From Lumbricus rubellus (lineage: Eukaryota; Annelida; Clitellata; Crassiclitellata; Lumbricidae), in NCBI GenBank assembly GCA_945859605.1, contig OX243816.1:40056863-40120862 (forward strand): a DNA stretch of 64,000 nucleotides. The letters are read 5' to 3'. The notes beneath the pieces were generated by a model. It did no database searches. It had not been told where the DNA came from and worked only from the letters and a program-made list of their open reading frames with translations. Within the stretch, counting starts at the first letter, position 1; each line of letters begins with the position of its first letter. A program made the position numbers and the translations under genes. Shown one piece after another: positions 54,286 to 62,063 of the stretch.

Positions 54286-55202
54286 ATGCCTGTTGATAAA
54301 TTTGGCCATACCGATTCAGGATCTACTCAAAGAATAATTGCAGGGGGCGTTACGCTGTCCAAAGTAAACAGTACTTTTCTAAGGTTAGATGGAGCAAATC
54401 CGGCGACTGGGAATCTAAATATGAATGGCCATCATCTCGTAGTATACCGACTGATTACCCTTTTACGGGTAACGGGGGTGACGCTATTAGTTCAGCCCAG
54501 GCTATCGCCCTAGTCACCGATAAAATCACTAATAGCGTCGAGCCTGCCGGTATTAGAGATTACGTTTCGGGTATGAGGGTATCTCCGGGTAATCTAGTGA
54601 GAAATACGACGAGCGGTATTATATATAGGTTCGAAGGAACGGCTGGAGCTATAACAGCGGCGCCAGCATTATCCGCGAATTGGAGACCTACAACCGGACC
54701 GGCTATTTGTGTGTTGGGAGAGGATGACAGCGGAGCGACGGCTGCTATCGTAAGTGGTGGCGCATTCTCGGGCACATATGCAACGCTTGGTGGTGCATTC
54801 TCAGGCGCATATGTAATGCATCATCAATTAACGGTCGTTGCTATCAATACGGATTCGGCGTATACGTCGTCCTTGGGCTTTATAACTGTTCCTCGTACGG
54901 GCGTATATCGACTTAGCGGATTCGCGAATTTCTTGATAGGAAATGATAGCCCGGGCGAAAAAATAATCGGAATTGCGTATGTCAAAGACGAGCTACATAG
55001 TAACGAACTTTTTGAATACAGGGTCAGCGGATCAACGGTTGGCAGCAGAATATCGCTCGTATTACCAACCATCGCCATATTTTTCAACGTCAACGATAAG
55101 CTCGGTATGAAGGTATATTCCGTCATGACCGGAAACAGTCCAACAGCCGGCCGCCTTCTTCTCATGGCCGGGGCCGGATTGCAGGTCGAGTTTTTGTACT
55201 AG
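54286..55202 (+). pseudogene. Fibre-like protein B with a different head, one frameshift (right Polinton)
   Basis: The first ~47 codons match the N-terminal module of the other fibre genes. A single missing base near 54441-54443 then shifts the frame; the downstream frame is open through SSAQAIALVTDKI to the TAG at 55200-55202. The downstream part (about 250 residues) bears no resemblance to the head of the left copy's gene B: it has Ala/Gly-rich repeats (GGAFSGTYATLGGAFSGAY) and a beta-rich end (TGVYRLSGFANF ... LQVEFLY), possibly another C1q-like fold. It is a replaced cassette rather than a diverged one. The frameshift may be a sequencing error. Confidence 0.65.
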
Positions 55203-55210
55203 GTAACCAT

Positions 55211-55246
55211 AGATACCTATCGTTCATATACGTGCGATAGGTATCT
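55211..55246. terminator. Hairpin between convergent fibre and capsid genes (right Polinton)
   Basis: AGATACCTATCG (55211-55222) and CGATAGGTATCT (55235-55246) form a perfect 12-bp stem with a 12-nt loop in the 77-bp gap between convergent stop codons. It has the same position but different sequence from 434-459. Confidence 0.55.
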
Positions 55247-55279
55247 GTAAGTCTCATTATTCTTCGGCGTTATCTTTCT

Positions 55280-56575
55280 TCAATATACCACGCTCATTTT
55301 CTGTCCGTCCGATTGAAACCTCAGTAACTTGTCTGAAATCACCACTGCGTACGCTTCCGTATTGGCGAGCGGCGCCGTATTGAACGTGCCTTTGATCTGG
55401 ATATCAACCACCGATGACTTCAGACGCTCGGATTGCTTGCTCACGTCAAAAACCATAATCGGAAACAAATCTTTGAAATCCGAGGGTGTGATATTGCATT
55501 GCGTCATTAGTTCGTCCATTCCATAGTATTTTTCACTGAACGCGGCTGCTGCTCGGTACGCCCGCGAGAATTGTTGATTCGGAAATGATAGATTATAGTC
55601 GACAACTGGGTATCGGTCCTGGTTCATCATCACGAACATGTTCTTCAGATCGCAATGATTGAAAACGGATGGATTGTGTTCTTGATCGCCGCTTTTGTCG
55701 GTTTGAAAACCCAAGATGATGTACCTAGGCTTCTCGGGTAATGTCTTGACGCTAAGTCTCCAGCTAAAATTAGTCGACTGTGCGACGGAGGTGGTATCGC
55801 ATTGACGAGCTCTGTACGCAACTGGCAGCGACGCTTTCGATTCGATCGTTTTGTACAATTGCATCTTCTCCATATCCGCGGGAATAACGTGAGGCATGAA
55901 CCATGAGATTTTATCCAGCCTAACTTTCCCTGCGGCCGCGGCAGCGAGTCTAAAAATTGCGTCATCATCGGCTTTACGAACAAGAGTTAGCGTATGTTTC
56001 ACACCAAAAACAACCTTGTCGTAATCATCGCAAAATCCGAAAATATGCTTCAATGGAACAACAAAGCTGAAAGTACCTTTGGCATTTGGTTTTTGAATTA
56101 TATACGACTGTCTCACGGCGAAACCTTGATTATTCGCGCTAGCAGCCGTCGCTCCGCTGTCCTTGTACCACAACTGATTCAGACCTTGAGCTAGTTGAAA
56201 ATCATTCGGGTATTTGAGTAATCCGAGCATCGTCGTTGCTTGACCCGGGTAAAATAATGATTCAATTTCCTGATTCGATAGGGCATACGAAATTTGGCTG
56301 AAAAGATGCATGAGCCCATTATTCGTAAGAGTTGCTTCATCGGCATCGGCGTAGAAGGGGTTGATGCCGGCCGCCTTCATCAATCTACCCTCGAACAGCA
56401 GGTAAGATTCTGCTGGATGGCAAAATAGATCTTGAAGTTCGATGTTTATTCTAATCTCGCCGGAGGTGTTTAGATTCGCCCCCGATATCGGCTCATACTC
56501 GTACCATTCGTAGCGTTCGACGCTTTCATCGCTCAATGGTTGTTCGGTAAATCTCAGAATATCAGATGATTGCAT
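55280..56575 (-). CDS. Polinton major capsid protein
   Basis: 431 residues, intact, starting MQSSDILRF after a TAGTAGTAAAA leader. It matches the well-conserved Polinton/adintovirus capsid family that is modelled as a double jelly roll (hexon-like); typical segments are EYEPISGANLN, GQATTMLGLLKYP, LKHIFGFCDDYDKV, DKISWFMPHV and SFPNQQFSRAYR. The family assignment is from recall of these conserved blocks; the fold is not visible in sequence. It is the first gene of the leftward virion cluster, followed by the basic core protein (25 bp away). The C-terminal part is also present in the left copy (1-395). Confidence 0.8.
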   Translation of the reverse strand: MQSSDILRFTEQPLSDESVERYEWYEYEPISGANLNTSGEIRINIELQDLFCHPAESYLLFEGRLMKAAGINPFYADADEATLTNNGLMHLFSQISYALSNQEIESLFYPGQATTMLGLLKYPNDFQLAQGLNQLWYKDSGATAASANNQGFAVRQSYIIQKPNAKGTFSFVVPLKHIFGFCDDYDKVVFGVKHTLTLVRKADDDAIFRLAAAAAGKVRLDKISWFMPHVIPADMEKMQLYKTIESKASLPVAYRARQCDTTSVAQSTNFSWRLSVKTLPEKPRYIILGFQTDKSGDQEHNPSVFNHCDLKNMFVMMNQDRYPVVDYNLSFPNQQFSRAYRAAAAFSEKYYGMDELMTQCNITPSDFKDLFPIMVFDVSKQSERLKSSVVDIQIKGTFNTAPLANTEAYAVVISDKLLRFQSDGQKMSVVY

Positions 56576-56600
56576 TTTTACTACTACGCGATAATATTTT

Positions 56601-57059
56601 TTACGCGACCTTCATTCCGGCGCCGTTTAGCGAGCGTACTAAATCTTGTATCGATATGGCGTCGTTCTTCTTCAGGCCATCCCCCATCATCAGATTATTA
56701 ATATTCGAGATATTCGGGATATTTGGGCTCGACCCGACGCCACTCAGCCGCTCTAAAATTTGTCTAGTTTCTGGCGTAATTTTCTTGGAGGTGGGAGTAG
56801 GAGCAGGAGTAAACAGTTTGGCCACCGCTTTGTCTACTAATCGTTTGCCAGCGTCGATTGCGGTTGTTTTCCCAACATCGATGGCCTTTTTCCCAATTTC
56901 TCTCGCCACGTCTTTACTCGCGCTGAGAGCGGTCGTTGCTAATTGTTTGGCGGCGTTCGACGTTACTAGCCGTTTGAAAAATCCCGAAATTGTATCGAAT
57001 ATTCCTGATCCTCCGATAACGTATTGTTTTCTATACCTCCTTCTATTAATGACTTGCAT
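56601..57059 (-). CDS. Small basic virion core/pVI-like protein
   Basis: 152 residues. The N-terminus is Arg/Lys-rich (INRRRYRKQYVIGGSG), followed by a predicted amphipathic helix (GIFDTISGFFKRLV) and Ala/Lys-rich helical repeats, a Pro/Thr linker and a C-terminal LVRSLNGAGMK. An Arg-rich start, GG site and amphipathic helix recall adenovirus pVI/pX-type internal proteins, with GG as a possible protease site. The role is inferred from composition and its place next to the capsid gene. Confidence 0.5.
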   Translation of the reverse strand: MQVINRRRYRKQYVIGGSGIFDTISGFFKRLVTSNAAKQLATTALSASKDVAREIGKKAIDVGKTTAIDAGKRLVDKAVAKLFTPAPTPTSKKITPETRQILERLSGVGSSPNIPNISNINNLMMGDGLKKNDAISIQDLVRSLNGAGMKVA

Positions 57060-57071
57060 TTTTTCTGCATT

Positions 57072-57977
57072 TTACAATGTCATCATTATATTTTTGTAAG
57101 CATCTTTACTCAGCACTTCCTGCCTCAATAACGCGTCGCACATCGCCACGATCTCGTTTCTCACGCCGGTATTGCCTGCTTTGAAGCTTTGAAATCGTAG
57201 TTCTAGCTGTTTCGCTAATACATTCGGATCTTCGGATATGACGATTACACCGACGCCTTTGCCCGCTGTCGGTGTATTGCGAGCCCTCTTTTCCCATATC
57301 GGCTTGATAATTTCCCGATATTTGACGCTCGAAGATGCTTTCGGTTTGTTGGGATTTTTTGGCTGTCTGATAGCATCCGTCGCGAGTAGAATCTCGGCGT
57401 AATCGTCTCTATCATTATTATCGTATATCGACGTGTTCGGCTGTTTCATCGTCAACAACTCCCAAAGCCCCGGTGTTCCGCTATACGTCTTATTTCCAAC
57501 CGTCACATCGTCTCCTTGAATAGAAATCGGAGTATCGCCGATGTAGAATTGACTATTTTTTGATCGTATTCCGAACGTCGTGTCTACGATTTTTCTATCG
57601 GAGGCGTATTGATGAAGGTACTTGGTTGCCACATCGCCTAATTCTAAAGTTCTAATATCCTCGGCCGGATCGTCGCTATACGCTTCTATCGAGGGATACT
57701 GAGGAAATTGAATCTTCAACGAAGCGGGTAGCGTCTGTAGTGCGTTTGTAGTAGCTATCGAGTTTTCTTTGATGGCGGATAGTAAGACATTTTGCTCTTT
57801 GGAAATTGCGGATTGCGAATCGACGATAGGCTTGTACAGCTTGGTTAATTCTTGTTGCAGCCCCGAATCCCCCAATCTCTCCGATAAAAAGTTCTGTTGA
57901 ATATTCTTCTTGGACTTCAGAAACTCTTCGACTATGAAATTTCTTTTCGCCGGGTCATCTATCTTTAGAAACGACAT
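57072..57977 (-). CDS. Conserved Polinton protein of ~300 residues, unknown role
   Basis: 301 residues from the ATG at 57977 (MSFLKIDDPAKRNFIVEEF), which has the TTATTAAAA leader seen at other genes; the upstream in-frame extension is repeat-derived and is not used. The N-terminal third looks helical/coiled; the middle has a compact block (FYIGDTPI, VGNKTYSGTPGLWELL) and the end is a conserved NTGVRNEIVAMCDALLRQ...SKDAYKNIM. I recognise it as a protein common in metazoan Polintons but no function is known to me. It lies between the membrane protein and the core protein in the virion cluster. Confidence 0.65.
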   Translation of the reverse strand: MSFLKIDDPAKRNFIVEEFLKSKKNIQQNFLSERLGDSGLQQELTKLYKPIVDSQSAISKEQNVLLSAIKENSIATTNALQTLPASLKIQFPQYPSIEAYSDDPAEDIRTLELGDVATKYLHQYASDRKIVDTTFGIRSKNSQFYIGDTPISIQGDDVTVGNKTYSGTPGLWELLTMKQPNTSIYDNNDRDDYAEILLATDAIRQPKNPNKPKASSSVKYREIIKPIWEKRARNTPTAGKGVGVIVISEDPNVLAKQLELRFQSFKAGNTGVRNEIVAMCDALLRQEVLSKDAYKNIMMTL

Positions 57978-58002
57978 TTTTAATAAAAAAATTAATGTTT
58001 CT

Positions 58003-58060
58003 CGACATGTTTTCCGACATGTTTTCCGACGTGTTTTTCGACATGTTTTTCGACATGTGT
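58003..58060. repeat. Tandem CGACATGTTTTTC repeats
   Basis: Four to five 13-14 bp units (CGACATGTTTTCC/TTC) directly upstream of the 301-residue gene. On the minus strand they encode a spurious Cys-Arg-Lys-Thr repeat. Confidence 0.8.
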
Positions 58061-58131
58061 AAAAACACAAGTTAGACGTATTTTCAGACATCGCGACATA
58101 GGTCTACATAGGTCTACAAAACTCTACAGGT

Positions 58132-58830
58132 CTACATCATTTCATACATGTTCGCGTTAGTCGTCTTTTTCACAGATTCGGTATTTTTCTCAAACATGCT
58201 TTGAAAGGACTGCCTGACTTCTTCTCTTCCCCGATCGATGAGTGATTGTTTCGTTTCCTCGTCCATCGCGTCTATCGCAACTTTCGACTTACTTTTGATT
58301 TCTTCTTTCATGCCATTGAATTTTTCAATCTCGCTTAGAATCAGAGAATATTCCTCGTCTGAAATATGATCATCCACGAGTGCTTTTGAAATATGGTCGC
58401 TGATCGTGTTGAGCTTCGCATCAGCTAGCGTTTTGATCTTTTCATGCTTCTCCGCCTTCAGAGCGAGCTTTTTACAGATTCGGCTGCCAATTATACTCAA
58501 TAGCCCCGCACCTAGCGCTGTCCCTTCCATAGCAATAGCGATGGGAGCCGCAATTATGGTAGCTAGTACGCCGATTCCCGAAATTCCGAGCCCCATCGTG
58601 ACCACCATGAGGAAGCTGTCTACTACGCCGATTACGCTTACACTTCTATGGTACTTTTTACTCAGCGTTGCTCTTTTGTCTCGTTCTTGCTCGATCTCCT
58701 TTTTGATTTCGCTAATCTTCTGAAGTCGATACGTTTGTGCGGACCCTGCGGCTATTTGTATTTCACCTTCTGGCGCAGAGGGCGTTATATTTGTTAGGTT
58801 TGGATAGAGTTTGATGCCTTCGTATTCCAT
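58132..58830 (-). CDS. Membrane protein with hydrophobic hairpin and coiled coil (Polinton virion cluster)
   Basis: 232 residues from the first true ATG (MEYEGIKLYPN). A helical charged segment (EIKKEIEQERDKR) leads into a long hydrophobic stretch at residues ~66-115, probably two membrane helices (VVDSFLMVVTMGLGISGIGVL; TIIAAPIAIAMEGTALGAG). A Lys/Glu-rich coiled-coil tail follows (DAKLNTISDHISKAL, LILSEIEKF). The pattern recurs in many animal Polintons. A membrane-remodelling or internal-membrane role is inferred; no enzyme motif. Confidence 0.6.
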   Translation of the reverse strand: MEYEGIKLYPNLTNITPSAPEGEIQIAAGSAQTYRLQKISEIKKEIEQERDKRATLSKKYHRSVSVIGVVDSFLMVVTMGLGISGIGVLATIIAAPIAIAMEGTALGAGLLSIIGSRICKKLALKAEKHEKIKTLADAKLNTISDHISKALVDDHISDEEYSLILSEIEKFNGMKEEIKSKSKVAIDAMDEETKQSLIDRGREEVRQSFQSMFEKNTESVKKTTNANMYEMM

Positions 58831-58858
58831 TCTTTTATTTATTAGCAATATATTTTTT

Positions 58859-59257
58859 TTACCGTTGATAATTTACACAGCATAGCGAATCTCCTTCGTT
58901 TATTGTTACTGCCGAATCGGAGTTGTTTTGAATGGAAACTATGATATCATCAATCACATCTTCTGAAATCACTCCGTCTAGTAGGCTGCATCGTCGTTCT
59001 TTGATAGCCTGTCTGAGGGAAACGAGGCAAAGTCCTGCCGCCATTTCTACACCTAGTCCAAGCCTTAGCGTATTTGCTGCCTTTGGTTGTATCGTGATAT
59101 CATTTTGCGCAAAAATCTCCCATCGCAGACCTCCTAGTTGTCTTACTGGGGCGCGAGTAACACCGCTCGTAATCTTCCAAAAGACTGAAAGGGGTTGCGT
59201 TCTAACCTCTACCGGTCTAGTTGGTTTAGTTCCAAATTTGTGTATTGGTCTCGACAT
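58859..59257 (-). CDS. dUTPase-fold protein lacking the catalytic motif (Polinton virion cluster)
   Basis: 132 residues. The second half follows the trimeric dUTPase pattern: a RLGLGVEMAAGLCLVSLR strand, then DGVISEDVIDDIIVSIQNNS in place of motif 3 (usually GVID-x-x-YRG), then INEGDSLCC in place of the I-x-x-GDR-[IV]-A-Q motif. The Tyr of motif 3 that stacks on uracil and the final Gln are absent, so dUTP hydrolysis is unlikely; a structural or regulatory role is more plausible. Adenovirus E4 ORF1-type proteins are another example of inactive dUTPase folds. The call rests on pattern similarity only. Confidence 0.55.
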   Translation of the reverse strand: MSRPIHKFGTKPTRPVEVRTQPLSVFWKITSGVTRAPVRQLGGLRWEIFAQNDITIQPKAANTLRLGLGVEMAAGLCLVSLRQAIKERRCSLLDGVISEDVIDDIIVSIQNNSDSAVTINEGDSLCCVNYQR

Positions 59258-59272
59258 TTTTAATAGAATAAT

Positions 59273-59869
59273 TTATAATATCATGCCGAGAATCGGAATG
59301 TTTTGAAACGGAGAGTTGGGGCCCAACAAAAGTCCTTCGCCCCTCGCATAGCCCGACCCTGTTTTCATGTACAGCCCGGATGCCGTTATCGAGCTACCTT
59401 TTTGCCACGGAGACATGTACAAACCAGATCCGGCTGCTCTTATTTTGCACGCTATGTCACCTTTCTTGACATACATTACACCCGAACCACTGATTTTATC
59501 TACAATCTTGGTAGTTGCCGCGGAGCCGAGACCACTTAGTGCTCCCATCGCCAAACTTGGCAGTGCATTAGACAGAAGGAACCGTCCCGCTGTCGCTAGA
59601 AACGGAAGTATAGCGCCTATGAATCCACCTTCGACTTTCTTGTTGTTCTCCAATTGCGTTTTACTCATTTTAATAATCATGCCAGTTCCTTTTTGGTAGG
59701 CTGCTGCCATTTTATTGATTTGCGCCTGGGTGAGAGCCAAAACGTGTTCGCCATTCAAATCATCGTGCGATAGTTTGATACTCACGCCGCTCCCCGCTTG
59801 AAGTGATCTTTTAATTTTGTCTTGTTGCGCTTCTGAAATATTAACTTTTACGCCCGTGTAACGATTCAT
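59273..59869 (-). CDS. Gly-rich virion core protein, adenovirus pX-like
   Basis: 198 residues. A repeated N-terminal motif (KVNISEAQQDKIKRSL; IKLSHDDL; LTQAQINKM; IKMSKTQLENN) is followed by a hydrophobic Gly/Ala segment (GGFIGAILPFLATAGRFLLS, ALPSLAMGALSGLGS) and a Gly-rich C-terminus with several SGLYM repeats. This is the usual layout of the Polinton/adintovirus protein compared with adenovirus late core proteins. A capsid-interior, membrane-active peptide precursor is a reasonable inference. Confidence 0.6.
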   Translation of the reverse strand: MNRYTGVKVNISEAQQDKIKRSLQAGSGVSIKLSHDDLNGEHVLALTQAQINKMAAAYQKGTGMIIKMSKTQLENNKKVEGGFIGAILPFLATAGRFLLSNALPSLAMGALSGLGSAATTKIVDKISGSGVMYVKKGDIACKIRAAGSGLYMSPWQKGSSITASGLYMKTGSGYARGEGLLLGPNSPFQNIPILGMIL

Positions 59870-59893
59870 TTTATTAATAAATTACAAAAACTT

Positions 59894-60691
59894 TCAAACT
59901 TCTCTGATGTGAAATCGAATCGCCAATTCTTCGCCTCGAAGATTTAGTAGGTTCCCGTGTTGGTCTGTGAGTCTCGTTTCCATCGTTGAAATTGTAGATA
60001 GCAAAATCGGGAGATATATCAAATTATGCGGCACTTCGATAATCTTGTAACCCGGGCCTACGTTTGGGAAAAAAGAATATATCACGTTTTCCGATGTTCC
60101 GTTAGTGTAGGAAGACCCGATAATGTCGTTGGTCACTCTCAGGCTGCTTACACTCATTATATTTACCAAGCCCTCCGATTCGTTGTATCCCGCCGAATAG
60201 ATCCATTTGTCAAACCCTAGAACCTTTCCGATCGAATTCTTTGATGTAAAGTCAACCATATAGCCCTCTGCCGTTATATTTACCACAGACCTCAGCGTAT
60301 TGGTGTTTGGTGTTATTGAGATACAGTATTCTCCATTTACTCCGTCGTAATGCCCATTCCCCTTCATGACCCTCTGTATATATTCGTTGATATCCGTTAT
60401 TTCATAGCAACCCTCTGGAACTTGAATGTTTACCCAATCTGAGTCGCGATTTGGCGAATACCGAAAGACGTTGTTTGTCGCGTCGATATTCGGAAAAGAA
60501 TAGTACGTCTCGAGAGCAACTAAGGCCATTTCATATTTCTTATTCTTCTCCAGTTCGAGTAGTGGATTAAACTTCGTTCTGATTCGCGTGCTCTTTTCGC
60601 TGAGAAAAATGGAAAATGATGTTTTTGGTTCCGTGTTACAGGCTGTCTTTTCCGTGTTTTCTGATATCTGTTTGAGAAGCGATGATTCCAT
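59894..60691 (-). CDS. Penton/minor capsid-like protein
   Basis: 265 residues from the ATG at 60691. The segments KYEMALVALETYYSFPNI, IQVPEGCYEITDINEYIQ and the C-terminal EELAIRFHIREV are characteristic of the Polinton/adintovirus vertex protein, thought to be a single jelly roll. Its length and its place between the packaging ATPase and the core proteins fit. The gene is intact and preceded by an AT-rich TATAGTAAAA leader. Confidence 0.68.
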   Translation of the reverse strand: MESSLLKQISENTEKTACNTEPKTSFSIFLSEKSTRIRTKFNPLLELEKNKKYEMALVALETYYSFPNIDATNNVFRYSPNRDSDWVNIQVPEGCYEITDINEYIQRVMKGNGHYDGVNGEYCISITPNTNTLRSVVNITAEGYMVDFTSKNSIGKVLGFDKWIYSAGYNESEGLVNIMSVSSLRVTNDIIGSSYTNGTSENVIYSFFPNVGPGYKIIEVPHNLIYLPILLSTISTMETRLTDQHGNLLNLRGEELAIRFHIREV

Positions 60692-60720
60692 TTTTACTAT
60701 ACAATACAATTTTACAATTT

Positions 60721-61510
60721 TTACAAGGGCGGATCCTCGATTATATAAAATTCGTCGAGTCCGCTTCGGTATTTACCATTGTACTTGTCGCTAGTCAGGT
60801 CTAAAACCACGAATCCATGAGGTTGCTCCCATACTGTTTTGCATAGTTTTCTAAATTCATCTTTCGACATGTCTGTACTCACGTGATCGTTGTAAATATG
60901 ATTACAATTTTTCAGGTCTTGTTTGAACAGGCAAATAAAGTTCGCATTTTCTCTGATTGTTTGGCGCGGTAATTTGAAATAATTCTGGGCGAGGTAAAAA
61001 CAATCTACATTACTATGCCTCCCCCGATTATAATACGTTTCGCATTTGTTTTGTTTTTCTAATTGAAGATCATCGAAAATCATCAGGTTCTTCTTTTCAG
61101 CGCTCAAATCTCTCGGGTCTGGCACATCGTCGGCGCTCTCAAAGAACTTGGCAATTATATCGGATTTAGCTTCCGAGTTTTTCGCCATTTCCTCCATAAC
61201 AAGGTCTGGTGACGCATTTAGGCCCACGATTTCATCTCGGTGCTCGAACAACCGAACGATCGCTGCTTTCGGTAATTTTTCTTCGTATGCTTTTTTGATA
61301 ATACGATATTCCGGTTGAAACAGAGAAGTGCCGAATACCTGCAAGTTATTATAATCCAACCAGTCTGGCCTGAGTAAAAGATTGAGAAGAAGCGTTGTTT
61401 TTCCGTTTTTCCGATTTCCCAACTATCAAACCACGTATGCTTTTTGGTAACAACGGATTATTGAATCTTTTCGAGAGCGCTGTGCCCCAACTCATATCTC
61501 TAATCTCCAT
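60721..61510 (-). pseudogene. FtsK/HerA (A32-like) packaging ATPase, one frameshift at the P-loop
   Basis: The gene pumps the genome into the capsid. The start is the ATG at 61510 (MEIRDMSWGTALSKRF). The frame opens into the Walker A region and is then off by one base within 61403-61411, a TTTTT/AAAAA-rich stretch. After the shift it runs open from GKTTLLLNLLL to the stop at 60721, with Walker B (KNLMIFDDL), the RGRHSNVDCFYLAQNYF sensor segment and QTIRENANFICLF. All family landmarks are present, so a single-base indel (real or technical) is the only visible defect. It is divergent from the DUF5679-PLA2 gene with 28 bp between the start codons. Confidence 0.85.
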
Positions 61511-61538
61511 TTTAAAAATATATATTATTAAAAACGAA
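61511..61538. promoter_or_regulatory. 28-bp divergent promoter region
   Basis: An all-AT TTTAAAAATATATATTATTAA segment separates the start codons of the ATPase (minus) and DUF5679-PLA2 (plus). It must contain leaders for both, and TATATAT is the only candidate core element. Confidence 0.4.
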
Positions 61539-62063
61539 ATGTATTGCGTAAAATGTAAAAAACAGACCCAGACGAGAGATGTGCAGAACGCCGTGGCTAA
61601 TAATAGGAGATCGATGCTCAGAGGTGTTTGCGTCGTATGCGGAAAAACAAAAACTCAATTCGTGAAGGCGTCTGCTATTGTGCAAGGCGGAGATCTAGTT
61701 AGTTCGCTGAACGCTGCCACAAGCAACATTAAATTACCTTGGGCCAAGTTTGCTGGTGAGGTACATTTGCCGGGCCATCAGTTTACTGGTCCCGGTACTA
61801 GACTAGATTTGCGTCTGAATCCCAACGAAACCCCCAAAGATTGGAGCAAACCTATAAACAGGGTAGATAGTGCGGCGTATATTCACGACCTAGCATACAA
61901 TCGACACACTGATACGGCTTCTAGGAATGTCGCTGATAGAGTAATGATAAACCAGTTGAATAATATACCAAATCCAAGTCTGCGAGAACGCGTAGAGAGG
62001 GCGATAGTCAAACCTATTTTGTCCGCTAAAACGAGTCTCGGGCTAAGTTTAAAAAAAGCCTAG
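61539..62063 (+). CDS. DUF5679 zinc ribbon fused to parvovirus-type phospholipase A2 domain
   Basis: 174 residues. The N-terminal zinc ribbon (MYCVKCKKQT ... GVCVVCGKTKTQFVK; four Cys) is the DUF5679 pattern. The C-terminal half has the phospholipase A2 signature of parvovirus VP1: the calcium loop (LPGHQFTGPGTRLD) and the catalytic His-Asp with a following Tyr (AAYIHDLAYNRH). Such a lipase can breach endosomal membranes in parvoviruses; the same role is inferred here. The zero frame stops at TAG 62061-62063, right after a T TTA AAA A stretch, and the integrase continues in the -1 frame. Related animal elements, as far as I recall, carry this domain fused to the integrase. Confidence 0.82.
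   Translation: MYCVKCKKQTQTRDVQNAVANNRRSMLRGVCVVCGKTKTQFVKASAIVQGGDLVSSLNAATSNIKLPWAKFAGEVHLPGHQFTGPGTRLDLRLNPNETPKDWSKPINRVDSAAYIHDLAYNRHTDTASRNVADRVMINQLNNIPNPSLRERVERAIVKPILSAKTSLGLSLKKA

Noticed and set aside
57106..57297. Out-of-frame ORF inside the 301-residue Polinton gene
   Set aside because: Shadow of 57072-57977; it has no leader and no features of its own.
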